From contig CP142451.1 of the NCBI GenBank assembly GCA_038049695.1, positions 5,516,001 through 5,580,000 of the forward strand: a DNA stretch of 64,000 bases. Reading direction: 5' to 3'. Below the pieces are notes generated by a model. It saw nothing but the letters and a program-made list of their open reading frames with translations, was not told where the DNA came from and did no database searches. The translations under genes and the position numbers were made by a program. Every line of letters starts with the position of its first letter. The stretch's first letter is position 1. Positions 36,801-47,490 of this stretch are shown one piece after another. The stretch comes from Cinnamomum chago. Taxonomy: Eukaryota > Streptophyta > Magnoliopsida > Laurales > Lauraceae.

Positions 36801-39800
36801 CTATTTTCAATTATTCAGACTCAATTCAATTCTAAAGTTTGGGTAGTTTATTCCAACAATGCTGGAGACAATCTGTTATGAGGTTTAATAAACTATTTTC
36901 TTAACAGTATAGAATATCTTAACCACCACCCAATCAAATAAATGGAGGATTCTTTAGATTGTGAAACATTACCCTGCCATAATGTGATGTGCTTTGAATG
37001 ATAATAAAATGCAACCCATCCAATGGTATTTTACATCCTGAAAACCACCCAAATAAAATGTGCCTGAGGCTGAAATAATGACAAGTTCAGTATCATCTAG
37101 GGCTATTGATCAATTTCTTCCATATTTGGACAACTTTTATTTCCTGGTTTCAAAAGTAAAGAACGTCTGTCTATGTGTCAATTTACCAAGGATTAAAAAT
37201 GCAAGCCATAGTGAAGGATCTAAGGGCAGAATGACGGCTAGACGGAGGAAGCATGGGGAGCTCTAGATGTATCCCCTTGTGTATGATCAGCAATTCGTGT
37301 TCAAGTTGAAATCACGTGGCTGAATTTTCTCGATTATAAATACGTTTTAGATAGTACCACTTGTCCTTAACTGTTTGATCCTGCCTTAAATTAAGGACAA
37401 TTTGAGGTTCAACTGAACTCAGAATCCAACTAATAATTCGGGCATCATGTGTTTTCTTATGAGTGAGTGCAGTTGGGTCCTGGGGTTTTAGGATAGTTCC
37501 ATCAGCATGACCCCAAAGTTCTTTTCCATTAACAAATATCATCGTTGTTATCATCATCATCCAAGCCTTTTGTCCTAACTGTGTTGGGGTCACCTACATG
37601 AATTTTGTTTCACCATTCCAGTCTATCTTGTGCTAAATCCTTAGATAGGTTGCATTTTTTCAGATTTATCCTTACTTCCATCCATGTCCTCTTCTACCTA
37701 CCCCTTTTTCCTTGAGGGGCCATCAAGTCATCAACCTTCATAGTAAATTTTTTCCTCACCGGCACCATCATTGGCCCATGTTGGACATCTGCAAACCATT
37801 AAAAACAAGTCTAAATGGTCCCTAACATGCTCATTTCTGATTCTATCTTCCTACTTTTACGACACATCTTTCTACCCTTAATAAAACATTCAGAATTGAA
37901 ATTTCCATGCAAATTTTTTTTCTTCCCATTAAATTGAATTGATAATATTTTGGGTTTCTCGGCCATTTTATTCAAATAAGTCCAAAGAATTCACAGATAT
38001 GAGAATCTCTGAAAACTACACTGAAAAAAGAGGAGCCATGTCAACCAAGAAAATGAAGAATAGCCACAAATTATAGCAAACCAAGCTTACATCACATTAA
38101 GAAAAATGAATAAGGGGCCATGTTGAACAAGAAAAATAAAGACTCCTAACAAGACCTCTAAAAATTATAGAAACCCCGGATATTATATGGATTTACAACA
38201 AAGGGCATGCTGTCTGCTAAATTACAAATTACTCTCTGATTAATTAAAGATGTTTAAATATAGTGTATCCTAACACTCCCCCTCAATTTGGTGTGCAGAT
38301 ATCAGTTGTGCCCAACTTGTTCAATATACTTTGTGCTCAATATAATTTGCGCTTGGAACTCTTGGAAGCACCGTTGTAAAAATATCTACCAATTGATTCT
38401 CTGATCTTTCAGCTTCTACTTCCATATATTTAGTCTTCTCATAAAAAAATTGGATAAAGGTAATACTTAAGGCAGCCTGTTTGTCACAAACTCACGATGC
38501 AACAGAATAGATACTTGTGTGGGATGACTCAATTTATTAATTAATTGTTTCAACCATATTGATGCATGTAGCATTTGCCTCTGCTCTATATTCCGTTCTG
38601 CCTCTCCACTTGAATATACAACAACTTTTTGCTCTTTCAGCAAACTAGTTTTCCTCCAACAAACATACGGTATTCAAATGTAGAGCGCCTATCATTCACA
38701 AATCCAGCCTGGCCAGTATATGCATAACCAACTACATTTAGATGTCCATTGTTATTATAGATTATGCCTTTCCCTGAGGAAATGTTAATGTATCTTACAG
38801 TTTGCTTCACTGTCTCCATATGGCCTTAGGGGAGTGCATATACTGACTAATCACACTGCTTGTGACGAGTTTGGTCTAGTGATAGTCAAATAGATAAACT
38901 TGCCTACTAACCTTTGAAATGCCTTTGAATCTTCTAAGACAGATCGATGATATGCCAAAACCTTCTTGTTCACTTCTAATGGTGTCCCTAATGGTGTGCC
39001 AAAACCTTCTAGTTCTGCGATTGTATTTTCATCATCTCTGGCAACTACAATATCATCCACATAAACACACAATATAAAAATACCTAGTTTTTGGCATTTA
39101 ACAAACGCTGTCTGATCCAAATTGCTTCTTTTAAAACGTTTCTGTGATAGAGTTGCACTAAACTTTCCAAACCATGCTCATGGTGATTGCTTGAGGCTGT
39201 ATAGCACCTTTTTAAGCTGACAAACCTTGTACTTCTCTCCCTGATGTATAATCCCTAATAGTGGAGACGCATAAACTTTTTCTTGTAGATCACCATGAAG
39301 ACATACATTCTTCACATGGTGTAGCCTCCACCCTATGATGCTGCAATGGAAATAATTACGCGTACTATGTTGTGCTTCGCTATAGGAGCAAAGTTCTCCT
39401 AGCAATCCTCTCCATACACTTGTGCACCCCTTAGCTATGAGTCGTGCTTTGCAAGGAAGAAAATAGCGGTAGCGACGGTCGTAGCGGCCCGCCGCTAAAC
39501 CGCTACGAAACGGGCGATACATAGCGTAGCGGGGATACTTAGCGGCGTAGCGGTGCGATTTGAAAAAATCGCCAAAAAAATCTGAAAAAATTCTAGAAAA
39601 TCCAGAAAATTGTAAAATGAAAGAAAATGTAGTTCTTTTGCAAAAGTAAATAAGAAAAGGGGGCGTAGCGGTGCCCTCAATATATGAGGTCCTGTATTGC
39701 TGTATAAATAGAAAATAATAGTAATGGTTAGTTTTTTCACATGTATTCATGTTTCTTAATCATGCTAACTTAAAAAGTAATAGAAAGCTCATAAAAAAAA

Positions 39801-42800
39801 ATAGAACATGAAATAAAGGCATAAGAATTAAGAAGACTTAAGAGTTAGGTCATTACTCATTAGTGAGCATTGAACAATCAAATATCAATACTTCAACATT
39901 CAAGGTTCAAATTCAATCAAGTGAATGAACTATGAAGTGATCAACAATCAACATTCAACACCAATTTAGAAATGACAGAGAGTAGAGAGTTAGTGAAGTA
40001 AATATGAAATTAAGAATACCTTAATCACCACCAAAAGGAACGTCTACCAAGATTCAAGGGGCTATGGCTATCCTCATCCCCATCAGTGTTATCATTTCTA
40101 TTGGCACCATATTGAATTTGATATTGATGAGTATTGGGATCCACAAATCCAAAGAAGGCAGCCGCACCCGCATCATAGGAACTTGGAGGAGGTGGAGTTG
40201 GATATCTAACATATTGCGTTTCACCATAGTCACCATATGAGTAGGACCCCGAAGCTGAAGACTGTTCTTCTCCTTGTTGTACTTGACCATATGGAAAATA
40301 GTCAAAATACTGTGAAGGTCCTTGTCCACGGTAACTAGGGTTCCACGAATCAGTCCATGATGCCGCTTGTTGTCCTCCAAAATCTCCACCCATATTTCCT
40401 TGCTCATTACTACCTCCAGCCCGAGGTGGTGAATCTCTTCGGTGCCGTTGATAACCACGGCTTGGATCAAATCTTCCAGATGGAGGTAACTCCTGTACTT
40501 CCTCTACAGGAATGACATTGTCTTCATCATGTTGATAGTATTCACTAGTACGACCTGTCCCACTGTCTCCTCCTCCATCTCCTCCACCATGGCTACTTGA
40601 AGAGACCGTGGTGGAACTAGCTTTCTTAGAAGCAGGTTCTTTCTCACTCCTCCTAGTCCTACTACTGGTACCTTTTCCCTGAGGTGGCTGACCTTCTGCA
40701 GGTGCCTCACCCATGTCCTCACCTATCAACTCTTGAACCGTTTCTTGAAACCCCAGATCTGAATCTAGCAGCGGATCCTCTATCTCGGCTAGCCATGGGA
40801 GTAAGGGATCGTCCTCTCTAAATATGTGATCCAAATTAATGGGACAATAATCAGGATTATCCCTTGTCCTTCTCTCCCTAATTCTGTTTCTCAACTTCAT
40901 ATTGTAATGACAATATACAAGTTTGTTGAGTTTCTGCATGGTAAGCCGATTCCTGACCTTCGTGTGGATCAAAGAGAAAGTGCTCCAATTTCTTTCACAG
41001 TTGGAAGATGTTGTAGTTTGACTAAGGATGCGAACAGCTGCACTCCTTAGAGTGGAGCACTCTCTCCAAAATTCATCCACCAATCAGCTGAAATGCAAAA
41101 AATAAATAAAGAAAATTAAATCGTATTTCAAGATATCTACAATGTGGATTTGTCTTTTGTTCATAGTCATACCAGGTGGCATCCTTCCAATCGATCGTAT
41201 CACAAGAGGGTCAGCAAAGGTTCCTCTCCTTTGTGTATATATAGATATCTACAATGTGAAAATTGTCATGTAAAGAGAAGTGATACAGACATGAGAGAGA
41301 GAGATAAAGTGGAGATGAATGTCTTCCTTTGCATGGTCGACTGAGATCTATATTTAAAAGGGTTTAATCCCTGATTACATTGTAACAATACTTATCCATT
41401 AATTACACTTGGGTTTAGATCCATACTAATAGCTAACAACTAACTAGTATGTAAATGGGCCTGCTATATTGGGCCTGGAGACCCAGGATTGACACCCCCC
41501 CTCAAATTGATGCGGGAGTGCCATAAAGCAGCAATTTGGAAACAAGAAATTGATGTCGAGGCCGAGCAAGTCCCTTAGTGAAGATATCTGCAAACTGAAA
41601 CTCTGTAGGGACATGAGGTAGACTGATAACATTACGCTTGTATTCGTCTCGAATAAAGTGGCAATCAACTTCTATATGTTTTGTGCAAGCATTGGAAGCC
41701 AGTATGTGATCATCTGAAATCATCCTCTTCAGCCGGATCATCTCTGATCATCGTAGATCACCCGTGGCCCACCGGAGATCATCATACCAGAGACTGACGG
41801 AATCAGTCACCAAGCTCTGATACCATGTCATGTAAAGAGAAGTGATACAGACATGAGAGAGATAAAGTGGAGATGAATGTCTTCCTTTGCATGGTCGACT
41901 GAGATCTATATTTAAAAGGGTTTAATCCCTGATTACATTGTAACAATACTTATCCATTAATTACACTTGGGTTTAGATCCATACTAATAGCTAACAACTA
42001 ACTAGTATGTAAATGGGCCTGCTATATTGGGCCTGGAGACCCAGGATTGACAAAAATTAGATATAAGTCAGTAAACCCCTACAACATGTATGGCAATTGG
42101 CACTTGGCAGTATAATTAAATTCTCTTAAGTAACCACCCACTCACCTCTTGTATGGCATCAATTTGATCATCTGGATTTAACAATTTCTTCAACACCTCC
42201 CGTAATCCTACCCGCAAGTCCGTATCTATTGCTACGGTGTGTAGTTCGACATTGCGGTAATAGAATTCGGGATTCAAAAAATAACCTACATTATAAATAT
42301 GTAGAATGTACTGTGAGCAAACAAGATAATTAATTTATTAGTTAGGAAAACAAAAAAGTATCAAATTCAAAGATATATATTAATTACCTGCAGCATGCAA
42401 TGGATGGTGCAACTGATCGTTCCAACGGGCATCAATAATCTTTATATATTTCTCGTGATACCTAACATTTTCCATAATAGATTGCTTTGCCCGATCCATT
42501 GCTTCATATATAAAGCCCATTGTCGGCTTGTCATCACCATCTACAAGCCGCAACACTTTAACTAATGGCTCAAAAACCTTTAATATCTTCCTCACTTTCT
42601 TCCAAAATTTATTGTCCCTCAATAGGTTTGGAACTTCAAACTCCGGACCACTAGTTGCATTGCCTCATTTCGAACGAAGCCATTCTTCTGATGCAAACAT
42701 CTGAATGAGCTCCGTTCTAAACTTTACAAGGCTTTCCATAGCCAGAAAATGGGCTGCAAACCTAGTTAATCCTGGACGCAGCAAGGCATGGTTATTTGTG

Positions 42801-45800
42801 TATCTTTTCATCAAACTTAACACCCATGAATGATCATATATAAACCTTGTAATTCCTCTACATGCCTTGATCAATGAAGCCACTTTTGTCTTCCTTCCAA
42901 TCTCTTCCAAGATGAGATTTATGCAGTGTGCTGCACATGGGGTCCAGAATAAATGGGTCCTCTTCTCCATTAATTTCAAACCTGCTGTCTTGAAATTGGC
43001 GCCATTATCTGTAACAATCTGTACAATATACTCCTCTCCCACACTCTCTACAACTTTATCCATAAGAGTGTATATATATGTGGCTGTCCGTCTATGTTCA
43101 GATGCATCAATGGACTTCACAAAGACGGTCCTAGCGACTGAATACACCAAAAAGTTTATTAATTGTGTTTGGGTGTCGCTGGTCCACCTGTCACACATGA
43201 TGGTAACACCATTCTGTTGCCACATTGGCCTAAATTTTTCCACTCAAGCCTTTATTTCTTTATATTTTTCTTCAAGATATTTAGTGCCAACGTCATATAC
43301 AGAGGGCGCCTGTATACTCCTCCCAGCTTCGGCGGCAACATCAAGAATAGTCTGGAAATATGGGGAATCTACTGTTGTAGGTGGTATGTTCTTGTGAATT
43401 AGTCATTTTGTTGTAGCTTTGGCCAATCTATCTCTTACAGCCTTCATTACCCCATTCACAACACTAGATATTTTTGGTTGTTTATCTCTCTCTTTTCTAT
43501 GTGCTAGAGGATCAACAGGGGGAGGAACTGCTCTTCTTGTAGAGATAATTTCTACATCAACATTCCGTTCCCGGGTGCTAAATGCCCTATGCATGGACCC
43601 CACAATGCCCTTACCCCTGCTTGGCACAGTAGTAGATGAGCCCCCTGCATCATAATATTTGCTTTCAGCAAATGCACGACGTTCATATTCTTCTTGTTGA
43701 CTCATCAAAGGCTGTCGGCGTGCAGCCTCCATCTGTGCATCTTCCTCCTCATCAAAGTATTCATCCCCAAATACATCATAACGGGCAGCATCAACATCCT
43801 GCCGCCTCTTTTCTTTTATCTCTACTTTTCTAGCTTTGTTTTGGCCAACCAAAGCTTTCATTTGTTCTCTGACTTCCCTTGGTACTTCGGTACAGCCAGC
43901 AACATTGCCAGATATGTGGCCCAAGTGGTGCTTGAATCTTGTAATGCCCCTATTGGTCACTTTCCCACAGAACTTGCATTTGATTTTCAACCTATTATTC
44001 TCAACTGCATCACCAAAGCTCCATGCGGGATCAATATCACGAGGCATTTTAACTTATTAATTGGCAAAGACAGATAGACTGAATACCTGGCTGGCTATAA
44101 ATATAAACAAGTAGTATGTTAAAAATTAAAAAAAAAAAAGAAACATGTTAGAGGAAACTTATATCACAATCTAGGAACCATTTTCAAGACATTTGATTGG
44201 TATTCAAATATTAAAAGTTATTTTTAAAAAAAAAATTCAAAAATAAAAAAAATAGAGAAAAATTAATAAACATTCAAAATGTGATGGATTGATCTATGGG
44301 AAACATAGATCTATCATTTACAAGCAATTTCCAAGTAGTTTCATGGGTTGTCCATGAGTATTCACATTTTTTTTTTTCAAAAAATAAATAAATCCGAAAA
44401 TAAAAAATAGAGAAAAATCAATAAACATTCAAAATGTGATGGATTAATCTATGGGAAACATAGATCTATCATTTACAAGCAATTTCCAAGTGGTTTCATG
44501 GGTTGTCCATGAGTATTCACATTTTTTTTTTCAAAAAATAAATAAATCCGAAAATAAAAAATAGAGAAAAATCAATAAACATTCAAAATGTGATGGATTG
44601 ATCTATGGGAAACATAGATCTATCATTTACAAGCAATTTCCAAGTGGTTTCATGGGTTGTCCATGAGTATTCACATTTTTTTTTTCAAAAAATAAATAAA
44701 TCCGAAAATAAAAAATAGAGAAAAATCAATAAACATTCAAGTATTGTTGGAATGATCTATGGGAAACATAGATCTAACAATATGAAGCTATTTTCAAGTT
44801 ATTTCATGAGTTTTCCATAAGTGATAATGTTTTTTTTTTTTTTTAAATAACATAAATCCGAAAATAAAAATAACAATATATAAAAAAAAAACAAAAGATA
44901 TGCATGCAAGATCAAAAGGAAGCATGGATCTACAATAAAACAAGACAATGATGCCATTATGTTGTGATTCATAGTAGTTAGACAATGATAATCTCAAAAG
45001 TTGAAAAAAAATCACATACCTAGATGAAGAATCTTGATTAGAATCTTTAGATTTCTTTCAATAGTTGAATGTTGGTGATTTGGAGGCAAGAAATCTTGAA
45101 GAAATGGACTTGGGAGACACTTGGGACCACAAAGAGTAAAAAACAGCAAACATAGAGGGGAAGAGAGGGTTAAAAAACCCTAAAAACGTCAAACCCCCTA
45201 GTCGTATCGGCCGCCACGGGTGCGATTTCCCGTGGCGGCCGATATTTTGGCCGTAGCATGGCGGTATCGCCCGCTACGGCCGATTTAGCGTGGCGGCCGA
45301 TATTTACATCCTTGGTGCTTTGTACAGTTTGTAATGTGTCATACTGCTATCAATCTTATTTTTTAGGGTGAACATCCATTTCCATCCAACTGGATGTTTT
45401 CTTGCATGTAATTCTGTAAATTCCCATGTATTAGTCTTCTCCAGACACTCATCTCTTCTTTCATAACCTTTCGCCTAGACAGATTTTCCAAGGCTTCAGC
45501 TACACTGTTTGGAAGGGAGTCAGATGAGATGGCTGTGGTAAGCTGGTAAAGGACCTGTGTTTAAGGGAGACAATATTTGATAGGAAACAAATTTATCAAT
45601 TGGATGAACAGTACATGTTCTTTTGCCTTTAGGTTATTCAATAAGAAGATCCAGATTCTCTGGACTAGGGGATGGAGAAGAATTACCTGCTCTAGATTAT
45701 ACATGATTAGTGGGTTCTAGAAGACAGGAGTTTGCCATGGCATCATTGTGTATGCTTGCAGATTTTTTTATTTTAATTCTTATGCTGTAAGGTTTATTCA

Positions 45801-46484
45801 TTACACCAAACCTAGGAGGTGGGGGTGCTGGTTCAGACCTGTGTTAGGTCTTTCTCATGCTTCTTTAGGAAGTCCTGGTTCTACTATGTCAGTGTATCAA
45901 AAAAATAAAGAAAAAGGATAATGATAATGATATTTATTTTAAAAAAAAGAAAAGAAAATCACAATGATTAAAGTTACAACATTGACGGGTTTAATTAGTT
46001 GTCAGGTTTGAACATCTTCATATATATGTAGGGCTTTGAATATAGAAGTACTGTCTGCTTAGGTTGCTCGTTTGCTATTGCCTCAATGCTACTAAGTTTG
46101 GAACTTGCGCGTTTGCATTTGTAGGTTGCTGAAAGGGCTTTGTTCTTATGGAACAATGATCATATTGAGAACTTGATTAAAGAAAACCGGAGAGTGATAT
46201 TGCCCATTATCTTCCCTGCTTTAGAGAAGAATAAGAGGAACCATTGGAACCAGGCTGTTAAAAGCCTGACATATAATGTCCGTAACTTTTTCTCAGAACT
46301 TGACCCAGAGCTCTTTGAGGAGTGCTTGCAAAAGTTCCAAGAAGATGAAGCCAAAGGGGAGGAGATTCTTTCAAAACGTGATTCCACATGGAAACGCTTA
46401 GAGGAAATTGCCTCATCAAAAGCTGCGAGTAATGAAGCTGTTCTTGTCTCCCGCACAACATCCTATCAGACATCTTCAAGCTAA
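30884..46484 (+). CDS. PP2A regulatory subunit B'/B56 family (plant B'-zeta-like)
   Basis: Coding exons are 30884-32098 (405 codons) and 46125-46484 (119 codons plus TAA), giving 524 aa. The phase-0 junction falls between SSSHFQ and [12 protein letters not shown], at a GT-AG intron of 14,026 bp. B56 subunits are HEAT-repeat proteins that direct the PP2A A/C core to substrates in cytosol or nucleus. The Ser/Asn-rich N-terminus (1-86, starting [20 protein letters not shown]) is followed by the conserved core from about residue 87 ([15 protein letters not shown]). The core includes [52 protein letters not shown] and [13 protein letters not shown]. The C-terminus has [12 protein letters not shown]. 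The N-terminal motif favours the zeta/eta-theta branch over the alpha/beta forms. The intron is packed with transposons, but the coding sequence is intact. Confidence 0.95.
32839..34467. mobile_element. Gag-derived inverted duplication (foldback), arms about 0.7-0.8 kb
   Basis: The left arm 32839-33632 and right arm 33793-34467 are inverted copies, separated by a spacer of about 160 bp. Matching blocks include CCCTACACACATCTCTGTTT with its inverse at 34355-34375, and CTCTACAAGATGAACCTGAA with its inverse near 33830-33848. The left arm has about 100 bp extra (about 33412-33513). The right arm encodes a fragment with [20 protein letters not shown], reminiscent of an LTR-retrotransposon gag. The structure lies in the PP2A intron, so the unspliced transcript could fold into a long hairpin. 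No target duplication was resolved. Confidence 0.75.
34624..34703 (+). repeat. 40-bp perfect tandem duplication
   Basis: The unit starting GATTTTCTTTTACTGGAAAT occurs at 34624 and 34664, with no difference seen. Confidence 0.9.
34770..34857 (+). mobile_element. tRNA-derived SINE copy
   Basis: An RNA polymerase III A-box-like TAGCATAGTTGG (34779-34790) and B-box-like GGTTCGAGTCA (34824-34834) are spaced about 34 bp apart. They are followed by TACTAGT and an A12 tail at about 34845-34856. This is the layout of short plant SINEs. The 5' end and target duplication are not certain. It lies sense-wise in the PP2A intron. Confidence 0.6.
36631..36925 (+). repeat. 163-bp tandem duplication
   Basis: Copies begin at about 36631 and 36794 with AACAAAACTATTTTCAATTA and share TTTGGGTAGTTTATTCCAAC. 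The second copy is slightly shorter and a few bases diverged. It is non-coding and lies within the PP2A intron. Confidence 0.8.
37533..37895 (-). mobile_element. RTE-type LINE 3' fragment
   Basis: The segment begins with an ATCATCATCATCC tail and the phrase CCTAACTGTGTTGGGGTCAC, parallel to the LINE at 23720-24845. It continues collinearly to the TGCTCATTTCTGATTCTATC region matching about 24440. It is more diverged than that copy and has no long open frame. Confidence 0.6.
38277..39451 (-). mobile_element. Ty1/copia polyprotein remnant, 3' part (RT and RNase H)
   Basis: On the minus strand: [19 protein letters not shown] and [15 protein letters not shown] (RT, about 39330-39180), [17 protein letters not shown] (RT catalytic YVDD, about 39075-39025), then [20 protein letters not shown] (RNase H region, about 38775-38715). 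The left edge ACACTCCCCCTCAATTTGG at about 38274 is the usual polypurine-tract area, so an LTR should lie left of it. The ORF has stops and frameshifts. Its upstream part continues at 45315 beyond the inserted hAT element. Confidence 0.8.
39452..39560. repeat. hAT subterminal repeat cluster, 3' end
   Basis: A CG-rich zone repeats GTAGCG/GCGGTAGCG/CGTAGCGG units in both orientations next to the terminal inverted repeat. It matches by type the zone at 45195-45314. The likely role is transposase binding, inferred from hAT biology. Confidence 0.7.
41131..41258. repeat. 96-bp insert between 16-bp direct repeats
   Basis: AGATATCTACAATGTG occurs at 41131-41146 and 41243-41258, bracketing 96 bp of otherwise unmatched sequence in a transposase intron. 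The arrangement looks like a small insertion with a long target duplication, or a local duplication. It directly abuts the mini-copia target site. Confidence 0.6.
41264..42052 (-). mobile_element. Mini Ty1/copia retrotransposon with near-identical LTRs (789 bp)
   Basis: LTRs are 41264-41494 (231 bp) and 41826-42052 (227 bp), each TGTCATG...TTGACA. By eye they differ only in a (GA)n length. The 5-bp target duplication AAAAT lies at 41259-41263 and 42053-42057. The 331-bp interior holds the primer-binding site GCTCTGATACCA (reversed, 41814-41825) next to the right LTR, a CCCCCCCTCAAATTG polypurine-tract region beside the left LTR, and a relict RNase H tail ([14 protein letters not shown]...FADIFTKGL). 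Gag, integrase and most of RT are gone, so movement would need a helper. It is inserted in an intron of the hAT transposase. Confidence 0.92.
44230..44850. repeat. About 154-bp tandem repeats, 3-4 copies, in hAT 5' region
   Basis: GTGATGGATTGATCTATGGG starts at 44281, with related starts at about 44436 and 44590. A diverged copy begins near 44740 and a partial one follows. Units share AACATAGATCTATCATTTAC and an AAATAAATAAATCCGAAAAT segment. The array lies upstream of the transposase start codon, between it and the element's right end, so it may be part of the promoter region. Confidence 0.85.
45195..45314. repeat. hAT subterminal repeat cluster, 5' end
   Basis: GTGGCGGCCGATA and related CGTATCGGCCGCCACGGG blocks recur several times in both orientations, ending in the terminal inverted repeat at 45314. 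It is the partner of the cluster at 39452-39560. Confidence 0.75.
45315..45530 (-). mobile_element. Ty1/copia remnant, N-terminal RT part, split by the hAT
   Basis: The minus strand reads [19 protein letters not shown] then a YKLYKA segment, the start of copia RT (VGCKWVFxLKYKADG...YKARLVAKG). The YKARLIAKG continuation is on the other side of the hAT at about 39450-39420. The split falls exactly at the GTGCTTTG duplication. Upstream gag and integrase are not recognised. Confidence 0.75.
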
Positions 46485-46944
46485 GGATAGATATGTACTT
46501 TACTCAACATTGACGATACTCTGTGGCCATTAAATTGTGGAAGGGTACATGGAATTTAGAGGTGAAATGCTGGTGGTTTGCTCTTTAGTGGTCACCTTAT
46601 AGTTTTGATTTATTTTTAGTAGTTCTGTACCAGAGAATCAGGAACAGTGTATAGGGAATGAACTCGCCCACTTTCTAGTTATATGCACGGTGGCTGTATA
46701 TATTGGGTATATACATGAAGGCATAAGGTCTTGACAGCACAGGCAAGAAAAACATTTTACATGTTGGTGGGCTTTCAGTTGATATTCCGAAGGGTGAGAT
46801 ATAAAGAGCTTGAATCACAGGAATCTACCCCATTCATGCAAGATCCAAATTTGGTTTGAGTTGTCATTGAAAATTAATTGCAGTACTCTTCTTTTATTGA
46901 TTATATATATGCATGTACTAAATCTTAATTGCCTTTTATGAATG
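46485..46944 (+). other. Probable PP2A 3' UTR
   Basis: AT-rich, non-coding sequence follows the TAA at 46482-46484. No single polyadenylation signal stands out. Confidence 0.4.
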
Positions 46945-47165
46945 AAACCTTTGCTTGTTTGTCGCTGCAGTTACAGGTCAGTGTCTTGTTCATATAATAT
47001 AATTGATTGTAAGAATTGATTGGCGACTAAATATTACAGTGATACGTAAGACTTAAACCTTTGATTGTTTGCAAATCACTGCAGATACAACTTAATGTCT
47101 CATTCATTGAAGATTGATGGTAAGAATTGATTTACAACTAATATTGCAGTGATATGTAACTAGTC
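46945..47165 (+). repeat. About 110-bp tandem duplication
   Basis: AAACCTTTGCTTGTTTG at about 46945 and AAACCTTTGATTGTTTG at about 47055 begin two related units. They share CACTGCAG/GCTGCAG, GTAAGAATTGATT and GCAGTGATA-type blocks. Confidence 0.7.
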
Positions 47166-47195
47166 TTACATATCTCAATCTTTCTCTCTCTCATC

Positions 47196-47480
47196 ATCAT
47201 ATCATCATGATGAAAGCGTTGTCCCAACTAGGTTGGGGTCAGCTACATGCATTCTATTTCTCCATTCCAATGTATCATGAGTTAAATCTTCGGATAGGTT
47301 GCACTTCTTCGGTATCCATTATAATCATTGCCTTAACCAACTATGTGGGGTTTCGCTACATGAATTCTATTTCTCCATTCTAGTCTCTCCTTAGCGAAAT
47401 CCTCATATAGGTTGCACTTTTTTAATTTTCATCATAATCATGAAAGCCTTGTCCCAACTATGTGGGGGTCGCTGCATGAA
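47196..47480 (-). mobile_element. Three short RTE LINE 3'-end pieces in a row
   Basis: The phrase TTGTCCCAACTA(T)GTT/GTGGGG...CTACATG appears at about 47218, 47335 and 47450, each followed by CTATTTCTCCATTC or similar. The first and third are preceded by ATCAT-type tails. They match the ends of the LINEs at 23720 and 37533 and are probably tandem or nested tails. Confidence 0.55.
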
Positions 47481-47490
47481 CTCTCTCTCT

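Larger units (their letters stand above)
40025..44047 (-). pseudogene. hAT transposase pseudogene (BED finger, DUF659, hATC dimerisation)
   Basis: Read from 44047 leftward. A BED zinc finger (CKFCGKV...FKHHLGH) and an acidic linker occupy 44047-43406. The DUF659/RNase H-like core includes [20 protein letters not shown] and [17 protein letters not shown] (about 43230-42910). Then come [14 protein letters not shown] exons (to about 42380, and 42290-42148) and the hATC region [11 protein letters not shown] near 41010. The tail to 40025 is Gly/Ser/Tyr-rich. Three in-frame TGA codons (43403-43405, 43244-43246, 42665-42667) and a single-base frameshift near 41051 break the frame. All three stops are TGA and would fit CGA-to-TGA decay. 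One intron holds the mini-copia at 41264-42052. The product is a transposase, inactive here. Confidence 0.85.
39452..45314 (-). mobile_element. hAT superfamily DNA transposon, 5,863 bp, complete ends
   Basis: Terminal inverted repeats are CAAGGAAGAAAATAGCGG at 39452 and, at the other end, the reverse complement CAAGGATGTAAATATCGG ending at 45314. The element is flanked by a perfect 8-bp duplication GTGCTTTG (39444-39451 and 45315-45322). It interrupts a copia reading frame, which resumes on the other side. CG-rich subterminal zones at both ends carry repeated GTAGCGG or GTGGCGGCCGATA blocks, probably transposase-binding sites. It carries a broken transposase gene on the minus strand and a nested mini-copia. 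hAT elements move by cut and paste, and the 8-bp TSD supports this class. Confidence 0.92.

Noticed and set aside
40054..40722. Second minus-strand frames overlapping the transposase tail
   Set aside because: They are out-of-frame readings of the Gly/Ser/Tyr-rich transposase C-terminus.
42867..44077. Plus-strand open frames of up to 176 codons in the hAT element
   Set aside because: They are antisense to the BED and DUF659 coding regions, which carry clear family motifs on the minus strand.
44230..44850. Regular repeat array considered as CRISPR-like
   Set aside because: Units are about 154 bp, contiguous and without unique spacers, in a plant transposon.
46160..46479. Minus-strand open frames over the second PP2A exon
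   Set aside because: They are shadows of the strongly conserved B56 coding sequence on the plus strand.
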